A stretch of DNA of 64,000 nucleotides from assembly GCF_001011035.1 (NCBI RefSeq), contig NZ_CP011492.1:496001-560000 (forward strand). Reading direction: 5' to 3'. The stretch is from Streptomyces sp. CNQ-509 (GTDB taxonomy: Bacteria; Actinomycetota; Actinomycetes; Streptomycetales; Streptomycetaceae). This document shows positions 46,063 through 54,469 of this stretch, in pieces. Below the pieces are notes generated by a model. It saw only the letters and a list, made by a program, of their open reading frames with translations. It searched no databases and was not told the origin of the DNA. The position numbers were made by a program, and so were the translations under genes. How positions within the stretch are numbered: the stretch's first letter is position 1; every line of letters begins with the position of its first letter.

Positions 46063-46848
46063 TCAGATGAACTTCTGGCCCGCGAGGAACTCGGCGAGCT
46101 GCTTGCCGCCCTCGCCCTCGTCCTTGACGACCGTGCCGGCGGTGCGCTCCGGGCGCTTCGTGGCGTCCTCGACCTTCGTCCAGGCGCCCGCCAGGCCGAC
46201 GTCCCCGGCGTCGATGCCCAGGTCGTCCAGGTCCAGGGTCTCCACCGGCTTCTTCTTCGCCGCCATGATGCCCTTGAACGACGGGTAACGGGCCTCGCCC
46301 GACTGGTCGGTCACGGACACGACGGCCGGCAGCGCCGCCTCCAACTGCTCGCTCGCGGCGTCGCCGTCGCGGCGGCCGGTCACCTTGCCGTCGGCGACGG
46401 CGACGGCGGAGAGCTGGGTCACCTGGGGCACGCCCAGGCGCTCGGCGAGGATCGCGGGCAGCACGCCCATGGTGCCGTCGGTGGAGGCCATGCCGCAGAC
46501 GACGAGGTCGTAGCCGACGTGCTCGACGGCCTTGGCCAGGACGAGCGAGGTGCCCATGACATCGGTGCCGTGCAACTCGTCGTCCTCGACGTGCACGGCC
46601 TTGTCGGCGCCCATGGACAGGCCCTTGCGCAGCGCGTCGCGCGCATCCTCGGGGCCCACGGTCAGCACCGTGATCTCCGCGTCGTCGGCGGCCTCGGAGA
46701 TCTGCAGGGCCTGTTCGACCGCATACTCGTCCAGCTCCGACAGCAGGCCGTCGACGGCCTCGCGGTCGGTGGTCAGGTCATCGGAGAAGTGCCGGTCGCC
46801 GGTGGCGTCGGGCACGTACTTCACACAGACAACGATCCTCAAGCTCAC
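46063..46848 (-). CDS. etfB: electron transfer flavoprotein beta subunit
   Basis: 261 residues from GTG 46848. Family landmarks: the start MSLRIVVCVKYVPD, the AMP-binding GMASTDGTMGVLPAILAERLG (near 135-155) and the recognition-loop region near 190-205, PSFKGIMAAKKKPVE. EtfB carries AMP and docks partner dehydrogenases; with EtfA it serves fatty-acid and amino-acid oxidation. It is first in the operon; a TTACT-N4-AGTAA palindrome 103 bp upstream may place it under a fatty-acid-responsive regulator. Confidence 0.95.
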   Translation of the reverse strand: MSLRIVVCVKYVPDATGDRHFSDDLTTDREAVDGLLSELDEYAVEQALQISEAADDAEITVLTVGPEDARDALRKGLSMGADKAVHVEDDELHGTDVMGTSLVLAKAVEHVGYDLVVCGMASTDGTMGVLPAILAERLGVPQVTQLSAVAVADGKVTGRRDGDAASEQLEAALPAVVSVTDQSGEARYPSFKGIMAAKKKPVETLDLDDLGIDAGDVGLAGAWTKVEDATKRPERTAGTVVKDEGEGGKQLAEFLAGQKFI

Positions 46849-46950
46849 GCCGGCTCTCCTACCGCTTCGTATCGAGACACTGCCGTGCTGGCAGCATAGG
46901 CGCCATCGACGGCTGCCACCGGGCGGATCCGGTGGTCGCCGTCCAGTTTA

Positions 46951-46964
46951 TTACTCGCCAGTAA
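46951..46964. promoter_or_regulatory. operator-like palindrome upstream of etfBA
   Basis: TTACT-CGCC-AGTAA, embedded in a wider GTTTA ... TAAAC repeat (46946-46966). AT-rich against the background and located between etfB and the thioredoxin-like gene. The form is typical of TetR-family sites at beta-oxidation genes. Confidence 0.5.
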
Positions 46965-46985
46965 ACCCGTGCGGGCGCCCTTCGC

Positions 46986-47408
46986 TCAAGGTCGCCCGGC
47001 TGTGACATTTCCTACCCGTTCCGCCCGCCCCTGCTCCCCCGTGATCGCCTCACCCAGCGCGGCGATGACGTCGGCCTTGCGCGGCAGGCCCGCCGCGCGG
47101 CGCACCACCCGGCCGTCCGCGTCCAGCACGAGCACCGTCGGCGTGCGCGTCACCTCCAGCCTGCGGACGAGCCCGAGGTGGCTCTCGGCGTCCACGTCCG
47201 CGTACGCCACGCCCGCGACCATGCCCGCCACGTCCGCGAGGATGCGCCGCGTGGCCGCGCAGGGGCGGCAGAAGGCGCTGGAGAACTGCACGAGCGTGGC
47301 CCGCTCCCCCAGCTCCCGCACGTCGAGGTCCGCCGCCGTCAGCCGCTCCACCGGCTGCTCAGCGCCTGCCCGTTCCGCCGCCGCCCGTTCCGTCGTGCCG
47401 TCCGCCAT
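46986..47408 (-). CDS. thioredoxin-family protein
   Basis: 140 residues from ATG 47408 (an upstream ATG at 47420 in the same frame is possible). Thioredoxin fold with the active site FCRPC (Cys47, Cys50), a VRRLEVTRTPTVLVLD segment providing the cis-proline, and GLPRKADVIAALG at the C-terminus. The CRPC motif differs from the CGPC of classic TrxA. Cytoplasmic, no signal peptide; probably a disulfide reductase for specific clients. It lies upstream of etfBA on the same strand, separated by the palindrome region. Confidence 0.88.
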   Translation of the reverse strand: MADGTTERAAAERAGAEQPVERLTAADLDVRELGERATLVQFSSAFCRPCAATRRILADVAGMVAGVAYADVDAESHLGLVRRLEVTRTPTVLVLDADGRVVRRAAGLPRKADVIAALGEAITGEQGRAERVGNVTAGRP

Positions 47409-47581
47409 GCATTCCAGCATGCAGCACCGCCGCCGGGTCAATGACAAGATCCCGTCACGCCGAAGGGTGGGTCTGGCGCGGGGCGCACACGTCGTGCACG
47501 ATCGGGGTGTATGCACCTACGCACGCGTAACTTCCGCCGGGAGCTCCTGACCCTCCGGGCCGGAGAAGGGACCAGCCCGGC

Positions 47582-48319
47582 ATGGCAGACCTCGTCTACC
47601 CGCCCGTCGTCGGCATCTGCAAGACCGCCTTCAAGGCGATGGACCTGCGGATCGACCTGAAGGGCCAGGAGCACGTGCCGCGCCGCGGCGGCGCCGTCCT
47701 GGTGAGCAACCACATCAGTTACCTGGACTTCGTCTTCTGCGGCTACGCGGCCCGGCCCGCGAAGCGCTTCGTGCGCTTCATGACCAAGGAGTCGGTCTTC
47801 CGCCACCGCGTCTCAGGACCGCTGCTGCGCGCGATGAAGCACATCCCCGTCGACCGCGCGCAGGGCGGGCAGGCGTTCGCGCACGCGCTGCGGGCGCTGC
47901 GCTCCGGCGAGGTCGTCGGCGTCTTCCCCGAGGCGACGATCTCGCAGTCGTTCACGCTGAAGTCGTTCAAGTCGGGCGCCGCGCGGCTGGCGCAGCAGGC
48001 GGGAGTGCCGCTGCTGCCGATGGCGGTGTGGGGGACGCAGCGGATCTGGACCAAGGGCCGGTCACGCGACTTCGGGCGGAACCACCTGCCGATCACGCTG
48101 CGCCTGGGCGCGCCGGTGCCGACCGGGGACGGGGTGGCGGACGCGCCGGCCGAGGGGGCGCACGAGGACGCGGAGAAGCTGACGGAGCGGCTCAAGGGGC
48201 GGATCCAGGAGCTGCTGGAGGCGGCGCAGCACGCGTACCCCGACCGCCCGCGGGGGCCGGGGGACGACTGGTGGCAGCCGGCGCACCTGGGCGGCAGCGC
48301 GCCGGTGCCGGGGGTCTGA
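47582..48319 (+). CDS. 1-acyl-sn-glycerol-3-phosphate acyltransferase (PlsC family)
   Basis: 245 residues from ATG 47582. The four acyltransferase blocks are present: block I NHISYLD (His44-x4-Asp49), block II near 83-93 (RAMKHIPVDRA), block III FPEATIS at 115-121, and block IV near 145-152 (LLPMAVWG). It transfers an acyl chain to lysophosphatidate at the inner membrane in phospholipid synthesis; Streptomyces has several paralogues. The C-terminal 30 residues (RPRGPGDDWWQPAHLGG) are the tail common in this group. Monocistronic, followed by a terminator. Confidence 0.93.
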   Translation: MADLVYPPVVGICKTAFKAMDLRIDLKGQEHVPRRGGAVLVSNHISYLDFVFCGYAARPAKRFVRFMTKESVFRHRVSGPLLRAMKHIPVDRAQGGQAFAHALRALRSGEVVGVFPEATISQSFTLKSFKSGAARLAQQAGVPLLPMAVWGTQRIWTKGRSRDFGRNHLPITLRLGAPVPTGDGVADAPAEGAHEDAEKLTERLKGRIQELLEAAQHAYPDRPRGPGDDWWQPAHLGGSAPVPGV

Positions 48320-48452
48320 GCGGCGGGGCGGCGGGAGTCCGAACGGCGGCCGGAGGGCTGCGCGGCGAGGGCTGAGGGCCGAGCGGCGGGGGCCGGGGCA
48401 TACCGCGGGACCGGCCCCGACTCGCCTCCACCCGGCCTCGGCCTGCCGTACC

Positions 48453-48489
48453 CCTCGCCCTCGATCCCGGCGTCAGGTCGAGGGCGAGG
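48453..48489. terminator. bidirectional hairpin terminator, 12-bp stem
   Basis: CCTCGCCCTCGA / TCGAGGGCGAGG, perfect 12-bp stem with a 13-nt loop, between the convergent plsC-like and B3/B4 genes. Confidence 0.75.
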
Positions 48490-48508
48490 TTCAGGGTGGG
48501 AGCGGGCC

Positions 48509-49177
48509 TCAGGCCGGGTCGCGGATCTCGATCTCGGCGCCGGGCGAACTCTTCTGCAGCGCCTCGGCCAGTTCCTCCGCCGCGGCGGTCAGCTCGTCGT
48601 ACGTCATCGGCTCCTGCCGCTCCAGCAGGAACAGCGCGTTCGTGGAGTCCTCGGTGAGCCGGGTGCGCACGCCCTGGCGCCAGTTCCAGCGGCGGCAGGT
48701 GACGCCCGTGCCGTCGCGCCAGACGACCTCGCCGGGGTCGGGGTGCTCCTCGTCGAAGCGCTCCTCGCCGGTGGCGCGGATGAGGTGCATGTCGCCGTCG
48801 ATGTGGTCGGTGTCCTCGCCGCCGACGGGGACGAGGTGGGCGACGCTGACGGCGTTGTAGATGTCCACCAGCCGGTTGATGCGCGGCAGGCCGGCGTCGG
48901 CGAGGGCGCGGCGGGCGAGCGCCTCGGCGGAGTTGCGGAACTTGGACGGCTTGGCGCCGAAGGCGGCGTACGCGGCCCGCCACGCCTGCATGTGCGGGTC
49001 CTGCTGCGGCGGGGTGCCGCCGAGGCGCGCGGCGAGGCGGCGGGCGGCGTCGTCGAGGAGCGCGGCGCCGGCGGCGTCGCTGGGGCCGCCGACGAGGCCG
49101 CGGGCGACGACGGCGACGTGGGCGAAGCCGGGGGCGAGGGCGCGTACGTCGTCGGCGACGTGGGTGCGGAGGGTCAT
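48509..49177 (-). CDS. B3/B4 tRNA-binding domain protein
   Basis: 222 residues, almost entirely a B3/B4 domain as found in the beta subunit of phenylalanyl-tRNA synthetase: AYAAFGAKPSKFRNSAEAL, PRINRLVDIYNAVSVAHLVPVGGED and the FLLERQEPMTYDEL end. Stand-alone B3/B4 proteins are widespread in bacteria; proposed roles include editing or binding of amino acids or tRNA, but none is settled. It is followed upstream (181 bp) by a transglutaminase-like gene on the same strand. Confidence 0.85.
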   Translation of the reverse strand: MTLRTHVADDVRALAPGFAHVAVVARGLVGGPSDAAGAALLDDAARRLAARLGGTPPQQDPHMQAWRAAYAAFGAKPSKFRNSAEALARRALADAGLPRINRLVDIYNAVSVAHLVPVGGEDTDHIDGDMHLIRATGEERFDEEHPDPGEVVWRDGTGVTCRRWNWRQGVRTRLTEDSTNALFLLERQEPMTYDELTAAAEELAEALQKSSPGAEIEIRDPA

Positions 49178-49358
49178 GCGGTCCTTCTGCGGGTCGGGGC
49201 GGGGTGGGGGTCGGTGGGCCGCGGCGGTGCCGGGGCGTACGCACGGTACGGGAGACGGGCCCGCGGGGGTGCGGCGAGCGGCGGCTTTGTCAGGTGGGCG
49301 GCCTGCCCTTGGGTGGGTGTGAGGGTTGTGTGGGGTTTGCAGGGGGATTGCGCGGGGG

Positions 49359-49934
49359 TCACAGGGCGGCGGGGAGGATGCGGTCCAGGTGGCGGCGGTC
49401 GGTGGCCGCGCGGAGCGCTTCGAGCGTAGCCGGATGGGGCGTCGCGCGGACCAGCTGGTCGTCGTGCTCGCCCGCGGACGGGTCGGGGACGAAGGCCAGT
49501 TGCTCGCGGTCGAGGCGGAACTGCGCGTCCACGCCCGGCTTGTTGCCGCGGGGATCCTGGCGGATCCAGTCGCGTCCGGGCAGCCGCACCGCGACCAGGC
49601 CGTGCAGCACGCCGAGGTGCTGGTAGCAGAAGCCGGCCGGTATGCCCTGCGCGCGCAGGAGGGCGACGAGGGCGTGGGCCTTGGCGTAGCAGATCCCGGT
49701 ACGGGCCTTCAGTACGTCCGAGGCGCGGCAGGTGACGCGGAGGTCCCCGGCGTCGTTGGAGTGCGGGATCGTGTCCCGTATGAACTCGTAGGCCCCCTTG
49801 GCGTACGCCTCCGGCGCCTCCGCGACCTCGCGCAGCCGGTACGCGGTCCCGGCCACGAGCGGGTGTTCGTGGTCGACGACCGCGTCGGCGGCGAGGTACG
49901 CGGACAGGTCGGGCCGCTCCTGCTGGAGTTCCAT
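49359..49934 (-). CDS. transglutaminase-like protein
   Basis: 191 residues. The transglutaminase/papain-like triad is visible: Cys82 in ARTGICYAKAHALVALLR, His111 in LGVLHGLVAV, and Asp127 in WIRQDPRG. These proteins usually act as cysteine proteases or amidases rather than crosslinkers. There is no signal peptide, so it is cytoplasmic. It lies 27 bp downstream of the threonine aldolase-like gene on the same strand and may belong to the same transcript as the DUF6421 operon. Confidence 0.85.
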   Translation of the reverse strand: MELQQERPDLSAYLAADAVVDHEHPLVAGTAYRLREVAEAPEAYAKGAYEFIRDTIPHSNDAGDLRVTCRASDVLKARTGICYAKAHALVALLRAQGIPAGFCYQHLGVLHGLVAVRLPGRDWIRQDPRGNKPGVDAQFRLDREQLAFVPDPSAGEHDDQLVRATPHPATLEALRAATDRRHLDRILPAAL

Positions 49935-49961
49935 GCAGGGCAGCGTATAGGCATGCGGCGG

Positions 49962-51062
49962 TTACGTCCTCCGCATTTCCTCCGCGATCGCGGCGACGAA
50001 GGTGTCGACGTCCTCCTCCGCGGTGTCGAAGGAGCACATCCAGCGCACCACGCCGTCCGCCTCGTCCCAGAAGTAGAAGCGGAAGTCCTTCTGCAGCGCC
50101 AGCGACACGTCGTGCGGCAGCCGGGCGAAGACGCCGTTGGCCTGCACGGGGTGCAGCACCTCGACGCCGTCGATGCCGCGGACGCCGTCGGCGAGGCGGG
50201 CGGCCATCGCGTTGGCGTGGCGGGCGTTGCGCAGCCACAGGTCCTTGGCGAGCAGGGCCTCGAACTGGGCCGAGACGAAGCGCATCTTGGAGGCGAGCTG
50301 CATCGAGAGCTTGCGCAGGTGCTTCATCGCGCGTACGGCGCCGGGGTCGAGCACGACGACCGCCTCGCCGAGGAGCATGCCGTTCTTCGTGCCGCCGAAG
50401 GAGAGGATGTCGACGCCGGCGACGTTGGTGAACGCGCGCATCGGCACGTCAAGGCTCGCCGCCGCGTTGGCTATCCGGGCGCCGTCCAGGTGGACGCGCA
50501 TGCCGCGGCGGTGCGCGTGGTCGCAGACGGCGCGGATCTCGTCGGGGGTGTAGACCGTGCCGTACTCGGTGGCCTGGGTGATCGAGACGACCTGCGGCAT
50601 GGCGCGGTGCTCGTCGTCCCAGCCGCGCGCCTCGCGGTCGATCAGCTCGGGGGTGAGCTTGCCGTCCGGCGTCGGTACGGTGAGCAGCTTCAGCCCGCCG
50701 ACGCGCTCGGGGGCGCCGCACTCGTCGACGTGGATGTGCGCGGTGTCCGCGCAGATCACCGCGCCCCAGCGGTCGGTGACGGCCTGGAGCGCGACGACGT
50801 TGGCGCCGGTGCCGTTGAAGACCGGGTAGACGTCGGCGTCCATGCCGAAGTGGCCGCGGAAGACGTGCTGCAGGTGGGCGGTGTAGTCGTCCTCCCCGTA
50901 GCTGACCTGGTGGCCGCCGTTGGCGAGGGCGAGCGCGGCGAGGATCTCCGGGTGCGCGCCGGCGTAGTTGTCGCTGGCGAAGCCGCGCACCGCCGGGTCG
51001 TGGCGGCGCTTGGCGTCGGTGCGCGGAGCCTGCCCCGCGGCTCCCGTGGTCGTCGTGGTCAT
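49962..51062 (-). CDS. threonine aldolase-family PLP enzyme
   Basis: 366 residues from ATG 51062, overlapping the SDR stop by 4 bp. Fold-type I PLP enzyme: PLP lysine Lys226 in SFGGTKNG, cofactor-binding Asp193 in HLDGARIANA, the His-stacking region CADTAHIHVDECGAPE, and an N-terminal FASDNYAGAHPE in place of the usual SDT. Low-specificity threonine aldolases split beta-hydroxy amino acids to glycine and an aldehyde. The operon with an SDR and DUF6421 suggests a dedicated pathway instead of general threonine metabolism. Confidence 0.88.
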   Translation of the reverse strand: MTTTTTGAAGQAPRTDAKRRHDPAVRGFASDNYAGAHPEILAALALANGGHQVSYGEDDYTAHLQHVFRGHFGMDADVYPVFNGTGANVVALQAVTDRWGAVICADTAHIHVDECGAPERVGGLKLLTVPTPDGKLTPELIDREARGWDDEHRAMPQVVSITQATEYGTVYTPDEIRAVCDHAHRRGMRVHLDGARIANAAASLDVPMRAFTNVAGVDILSFGGTKNGMLLGEAVVVLDPGAVRAMKHLRKLSMQLASKMRFVSAQFEALLAKDLWLRNARHANAMAARLADGVRGIDGVEVLHPVQANGVFARLPHDVSLALQKDFRFYFWDEADGVVRWMCSFDTAEEDVDTFVAAIAEEMRRT

Positions 51063-51844
51063 GGCTGGGCGGTGAGCCACAGGCGGGTCCCGTTCAGTTC
51101 TTGCGCGGGCCGGTCCCAGACCTCCGCGATGTTGTCGGCAAGGTCGTCCACGTCGGTGAAGCCGGCGAACTTGGCGTTCGGCTTGGCTTTCCGCATCGCG
51201 TCGTTCACCAGCGCCTTGACCACCAGGATGACGGCCGCCCCGGCGGGCCCGTCCAGCCCTTCGGCCTCCCCGGCCTTGCGGAAGCCGTCGGCCATGGCCA
51301 GCGTCCACGCCTCGGCGCCGGCCTTGGCGGCGGCGTACGCGGCGTTGCCCGCGGTGGGCTGGCTGGCGCCGGCGGCGCTGACGAGGACGTAGCGGCCGCG
51401 GTCGCTGCGGCGCAGCGGCTCGTCGAAGGCGAGGGACGTGTGCTGCACGGTACGCAGGAGCAGGTCGTGCAGGACGGTCCAGTCGGCGAGGTCGGTGGCG
51501 GCGAAGGAGCGCGAGCCGCGCCAGCCGCCGACGAGGTGGACCAGGCCGTCGACGCGGCCGTAGTCCTTCTCGATGCGCTCGGCCCACGCGTGGGCGGCGT
51601 GCAGGTCGAGCAGGTCGACCGTGTCGCCGGTGACCTGCGCCATGCCGCCGCCGGCGGCCCGCGCCGCGTCGACGGCCTCGGCGAGCCGCTCGGCGTCCGC
51701 GTCGCAGCCGATGAGGACCGCGCCGGCCTTGGCGAGCCGGCACAGCGCCGCCTGCCCCGCGGGCCCGCCCGCTCCCGCCACGGCCACGACGGCGCCGGTC
51801 AGCGGCCCGCTCTTTCCGTTCCTGCCGTTTGCCCCGGGGCTCAT
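51059..51844 (-). CDS. short-chain dehydrogenase/reductase
   Basis: 261 residues from ATG 51844, which has an excellent GGAGGAG; an upstream GTG at 51889 overlaps the DUF6421 stop but lacks a site. SDR features: an atypical nucleotide loop AGAGGPAGQA (23-32, in place of TGxxxGxG), D73T as the adenine-side residues, and the catalytic Ser near 156, Tyr170 and Lys174 (YAAAK). It probably oxidises or reduces a hydroxyl/carbonyl on the metabolite handled by its operon partners. Coupled to threonine aldolase by ATGA. Confidence 0.88.
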   Translation of the reverse strand: MSPGANGRNGKSGPLTGAVVAVAGAGGPAGQAALCRLAKAGAVLIGCDADAERLAEAVDAARAAGGGMAQVTGDTVDLLDLHAAHAWAERIEKDYGRVDGLVHLVGGWRGSRSFAATDLADWTVLHDLLLRTVQHTSLAFDEPLRRSDRGRYVLVSAAGASQPTAGNAAYAAAKAGAEAWTLAMADGFRKAGEAEGLDGPAGAAVILVVKALVNDAMRKAKPNAKFAGFTDVDDLADNIAEVWDRPAQELNGTRLWLTAQP

Positions 51845-51885
51845 GACGATCTCCTCCTCCGCTGCCCTGCCGACCGCGGGGTCCG

Positions 51886-53295
51886 TCACGCGGCGTCCGC
51901 CAGTTCCGCGGTCTCGGCCGTGATGCCCCGCGTCGACTCGATCACCTTGCGCAGCTTCTTGGCAAGGGCCTCATAGAACATGCTGAGGGGAAACTCGTCG
52001 GGCAGCACGTCGTCCACGAGTTTCCGCGGCGGCTTCGTCAGGTCGAGGGCGTCGGGGCCCTTGGCCCAGGTGGAGCCGGGGTGCGGGGCCAGGTAGGTGG
52101 ACACCAGGTCGTACGCCTTGAACCAGTGGACCAGCTTCGGGCGGTCGATGCCCTCGCGGTACAGCGTCTCGATCTCGTTGCGCAGCCGTCCCGTGACCTC
52201 GCGGGCCAGGTCCCAGTCGACGGACAGGCGGTTGTCGGTCCAGCGCAGCGCGTCGTGCTTGTGCAGGTAGGCGAAGAGGAGCTGGCCGCCGAGGCCGTCG
52301 TAGTTGCGGTTGCGCTCGCCGGTGACGGGGAAGCGGAACAGCCGGTCCATGAGCACCGTGTACTGCACGTCGCGGCCCTGCGGAAAGCCGTCGGCGGCGA
52401 GCTTTCCGGCCTCGTGGAAGGCGGTGAGGTCGCAGCGCAGCTCCTCTATGCCGTACATCCAGAACGGCTGCCGCTGCTTGATCATGAAGGGGTCGAACGG
52501 CAGGTCGCCGTGGCTGTGCGTGCGGTCGTGGACCATGTCCCAGAGCACGAACGTCTGCTGCGCGCGGTCCTGGTCGGTGAGGAGGCCGCGGGCCTCCTCG
52601 GGCAGCTCCAGCCCCGTGGCCTCGACGGCGGCGGCGCTGACACGGCGGAAGCGGGCCGCCTCGCGGTCGCAGAAGATGGCGCCCCAGGTGAAGCGCGGGG
52701 GGACCTCGCGCATGGCGATGGTCTCGGGGAAGAGCACGGCGGAGTTCGTGTCGTACCCGGCGGTGAAGTCCTCGAAGGTGATGCCGAGGAACATGGGGTT
52801 GTCGTAGCGGGTGCGCTCCAGCTCGGCGAGCCAGCCGGGCCAGACGACGCGGATGACGACGGCCTCGAAGTTGCGGTCCGGGTTGCCGTTCTGGGTGTAC
52901 ATGGGGAAGACCACGAGGTGCTGCAGCCCGTCGGCGCGGTGCTCCGCGGGGTGGAAGGCGAGCACCGAGTCCAGGAAGTCGGGCACGCCGAACCCGTCGG
53001 CGGCCCACCGGCGCAGGTCGGCCACGACCGCGTCGTGGTACGCGGCGTCGTGCGGCACCAGCGGGGACAGCTCCCGTACCGCGGCGGCGGCGCGCTCGAC
53101 CGCGTCCTCGGCGGCGGGACGCGCCGGGGCGCCCTCGGCCTCGAAGTCGATCGAACCGTCCTTGGCCTGCCAGGGGCGGATCTCCTCGACGGCCGCCTTG
53201 AGCCGCGCCCAGGCGGGGTGCTCGACTACGCGCGGCCCGTCCGCGGCGGACAGAACGTCACCTTCCGCGGTTACGGACGCAAGGATTTCCGTCAT
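51886..53295 (-). CDS. DUF6421-family protein
   Basis: 469 residues from ATG 53295, with AGGAG upstream. I recognise it only as a conserved uncharacterised Streptomyces family (DUF6421). A histidine cluster VHDRTHSHGD (His256, His260, His262) is followed by acidic/His residues in YGIEELRCDLTAFHEAGK (Glu284, Glu285, His294). This arrangement resembles a metal centre, inferred only. The protein is soluble with aromatic-rich conserved stretches (HLVVFPMYTQNGNPDRNFEA). It heads the operon DUF6421, SDR, threonine aldolase, possibly with the transglutaminase-like gene. Confidence 0.82.
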   Translation of the reverse strand: MTEILASVTAEGDVLSAADGPRVVEHPAWARLKAAVEEIRPWQAKDGSIDFEAEGAPARPAAEDAVERAAAAVRELSPLVPHDAAYHDAVVADLRRWAADGFGVPDFLDSVLAFHPAEHRADGLQHLVVFPMYTQNGNPDRNFEAVVIRVVWPGWLAELERTRYDNPMFLGITFEDFTAGYDTNSAVLFPETIAMREVPPRFTWGAIFCDREAARFRRVSAAAVEATGLELPEEARGLLTDQDRAQQTFVLWDMVHDRTHSHGDLPFDPFMIKQRQPFWMYGIEELRCDLTAFHEAGKLAADGFPQGRDVQYTVLMDRLFRFPVTGERNRNYDGLGGQLLFAYLHKHDALRWTDNRLSVDWDLAREVTGRLRNEIETLYREGIDRPKLVHWFKAYDLVSTYLAPHPGSTWAKGPDALDLTKPPRKLVDDVLPDEFPLSMFYEALAKKLRKVIESTRGITAETAELADAA

Positions 53296-53619
53296 GGACC
53301 ACTCCTACGTTAAGAACTTCCCGTTTCCCCACCGTATCCCTGCACCGGGACCTCCCTCAAGCGGGCCTCCGGGAAACCTTGCGCAGATCACGGGTACGTA
53401 ACGGAATTCTTCCGGCGAAGAGAGGTTCATCCCCTGGTCCTTCCCGTCTCCATGCCTTATGGGGTACCGGAGCGGCAGCACGGGGCAGCCTGCCCACGCC
53501 CGGAGGGCCCCGCCCCCGACCCGCCGTGCCGACCCGCGCACGACCGGTGTCGATCTCCCCGAATTGGCCTAGGCTTTGCGCCAGTCTGTGACGGACCGCC
53601 GACGGAGGGCGAGAGCGCA
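53296..53619. other. 324-bp divergent intergenic region
   Basis: Separates the DUF6421 operon (left) from the GDPD gene (right). The left part (53296-53440) is AT-richer, with ACGTAAC and TTAAGAACTTC stretches suited to a promoter. The right part is GC-rich. I see no ORF with ribosome binding site and no long palindrome. Confidence 0.45.
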
Positions 53620-54303
53620 GTGTCATTTCTGACCATCGGTCACCGCGGGTTGATGGGCGTCGAGCCGGAGAACACGATCCGCTCCTTCGTCCGCGCGGAT
53701 CGCGAGGGCATGGACGCCATCGAACTCGACGTGCACCTGAGCAAGGACGGCCACCTGGTCGTCATGCACGACCCCGACGTGGACCGCACGACGGACGGCG
53801 AGGGCCCCATCGCCGACTTCACGCTCGCCGAACTGCGCGAGCTGGACGCCGGCCAGGGCGAGCGCGTCCCGACCTTCGACGAGGTGGTCGAGGCGGTGAA
53901 GGGCCGGCTCCAGGTCGAGATCAAGGACGTCGCCGCGGCGAAGGCCCTCGCCGGCGCGATGACCGCGCACGACCTCGCCGGCCGCGTCGAGGTGCTCTCG
54001 TTCCACGACGAGGCGCTGGCGGAGATGCGGCAACTCCTGCCCGACGTGCCGCGGGTGCTGGTCGCCAGCCACTACGGGGTCGGGGTGGTCGACCGCGCCC
54101 GCGAGGTCGGCGCGGTCATGCTGTCGCTGAACATCCGCCGGCTCACGCTGGAGCTGGCCGACCGCGCGCACGACGCCGGGCTGCAGGTCATCGCCTGGAC
54201 GGTCAACACCCCCGAGGAGCTGAAGCTCGCCCGCGGCCTCCGGCTGCAGGGCGTCGTGACGGACTTCCCCGGGATGAAGCACTCGGTGCGCTTCACGGCC
54301 TGA
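53620..54303 (+). CDS. glycerophosphodiester phosphodiesterase
   Basis: 227 residues from GTG 53620 with GGAGGGCGAGA upstream; the earlier in-frame extension is not supported. GDPD barrel: catalytic His8-Arg9 in GHRG, EPENT at 15-19, metal ligands Glu35 and Asp37 in IELDVHLSKDG, and His50 in VVMHDP. A C-terminal VIAWTVNTPEEL and GVVTDFP are standard. It releases glycerol-3-phosphate from glycerophosphodiesters. There is no signal peptide, so it acts in the cytoplasm. Monocistronic by spacing. Confidence 0.95.
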   Translation: MSFLTIGHRGLMGVEPENTIRSFVRADREGMDAIELDVHLSKDGHLVVMHDPDVDRTTDGEGPIADFTLAELRELDAGQGERVPTFDEVVEAVKGRLQVEIKDVAAAKALAGAMTAHDLAGRVEVLSFHDEALAEMRQLLPDVPRVLVASHYGVGVVDRAREVGAVMLSLNIRRLTLELADRAHDAGLQVIAWTVNTPEELKLARGLRLQGVVTDFPGMKHSVRFTA

Positions 54304-54469
54304 GCCGCAGCGCGCTCCCCCTGCGCCCGCTCCTTGCGCCTGTGCGCTCGCGTGCGGGCGCAGTCGCGAGGGCAGCCTTCCGTCAAAGCTCCCTGCGCCC
54401 CGGGTCGGCACCCCCGGACCCCGCAGTCGGGCCGCGGGGCCGCCGCCGTCGTCGTCCGAGGGGGCCCGG

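Noticed and set aside
51845..51889. Upstream GTG start for the SDR at 51889
   Set aside because: Overlaps the DUF6421 stop neatly but lacks a ribosome site, whereas ATG 51844 has GGAGGAG.
53305..53541. Minus-strand 78-residue frame in the divergent gap
   Set aside because: No ribosome site, codon bias not coding-like, and it overlaps the promoter region of DUF6421.
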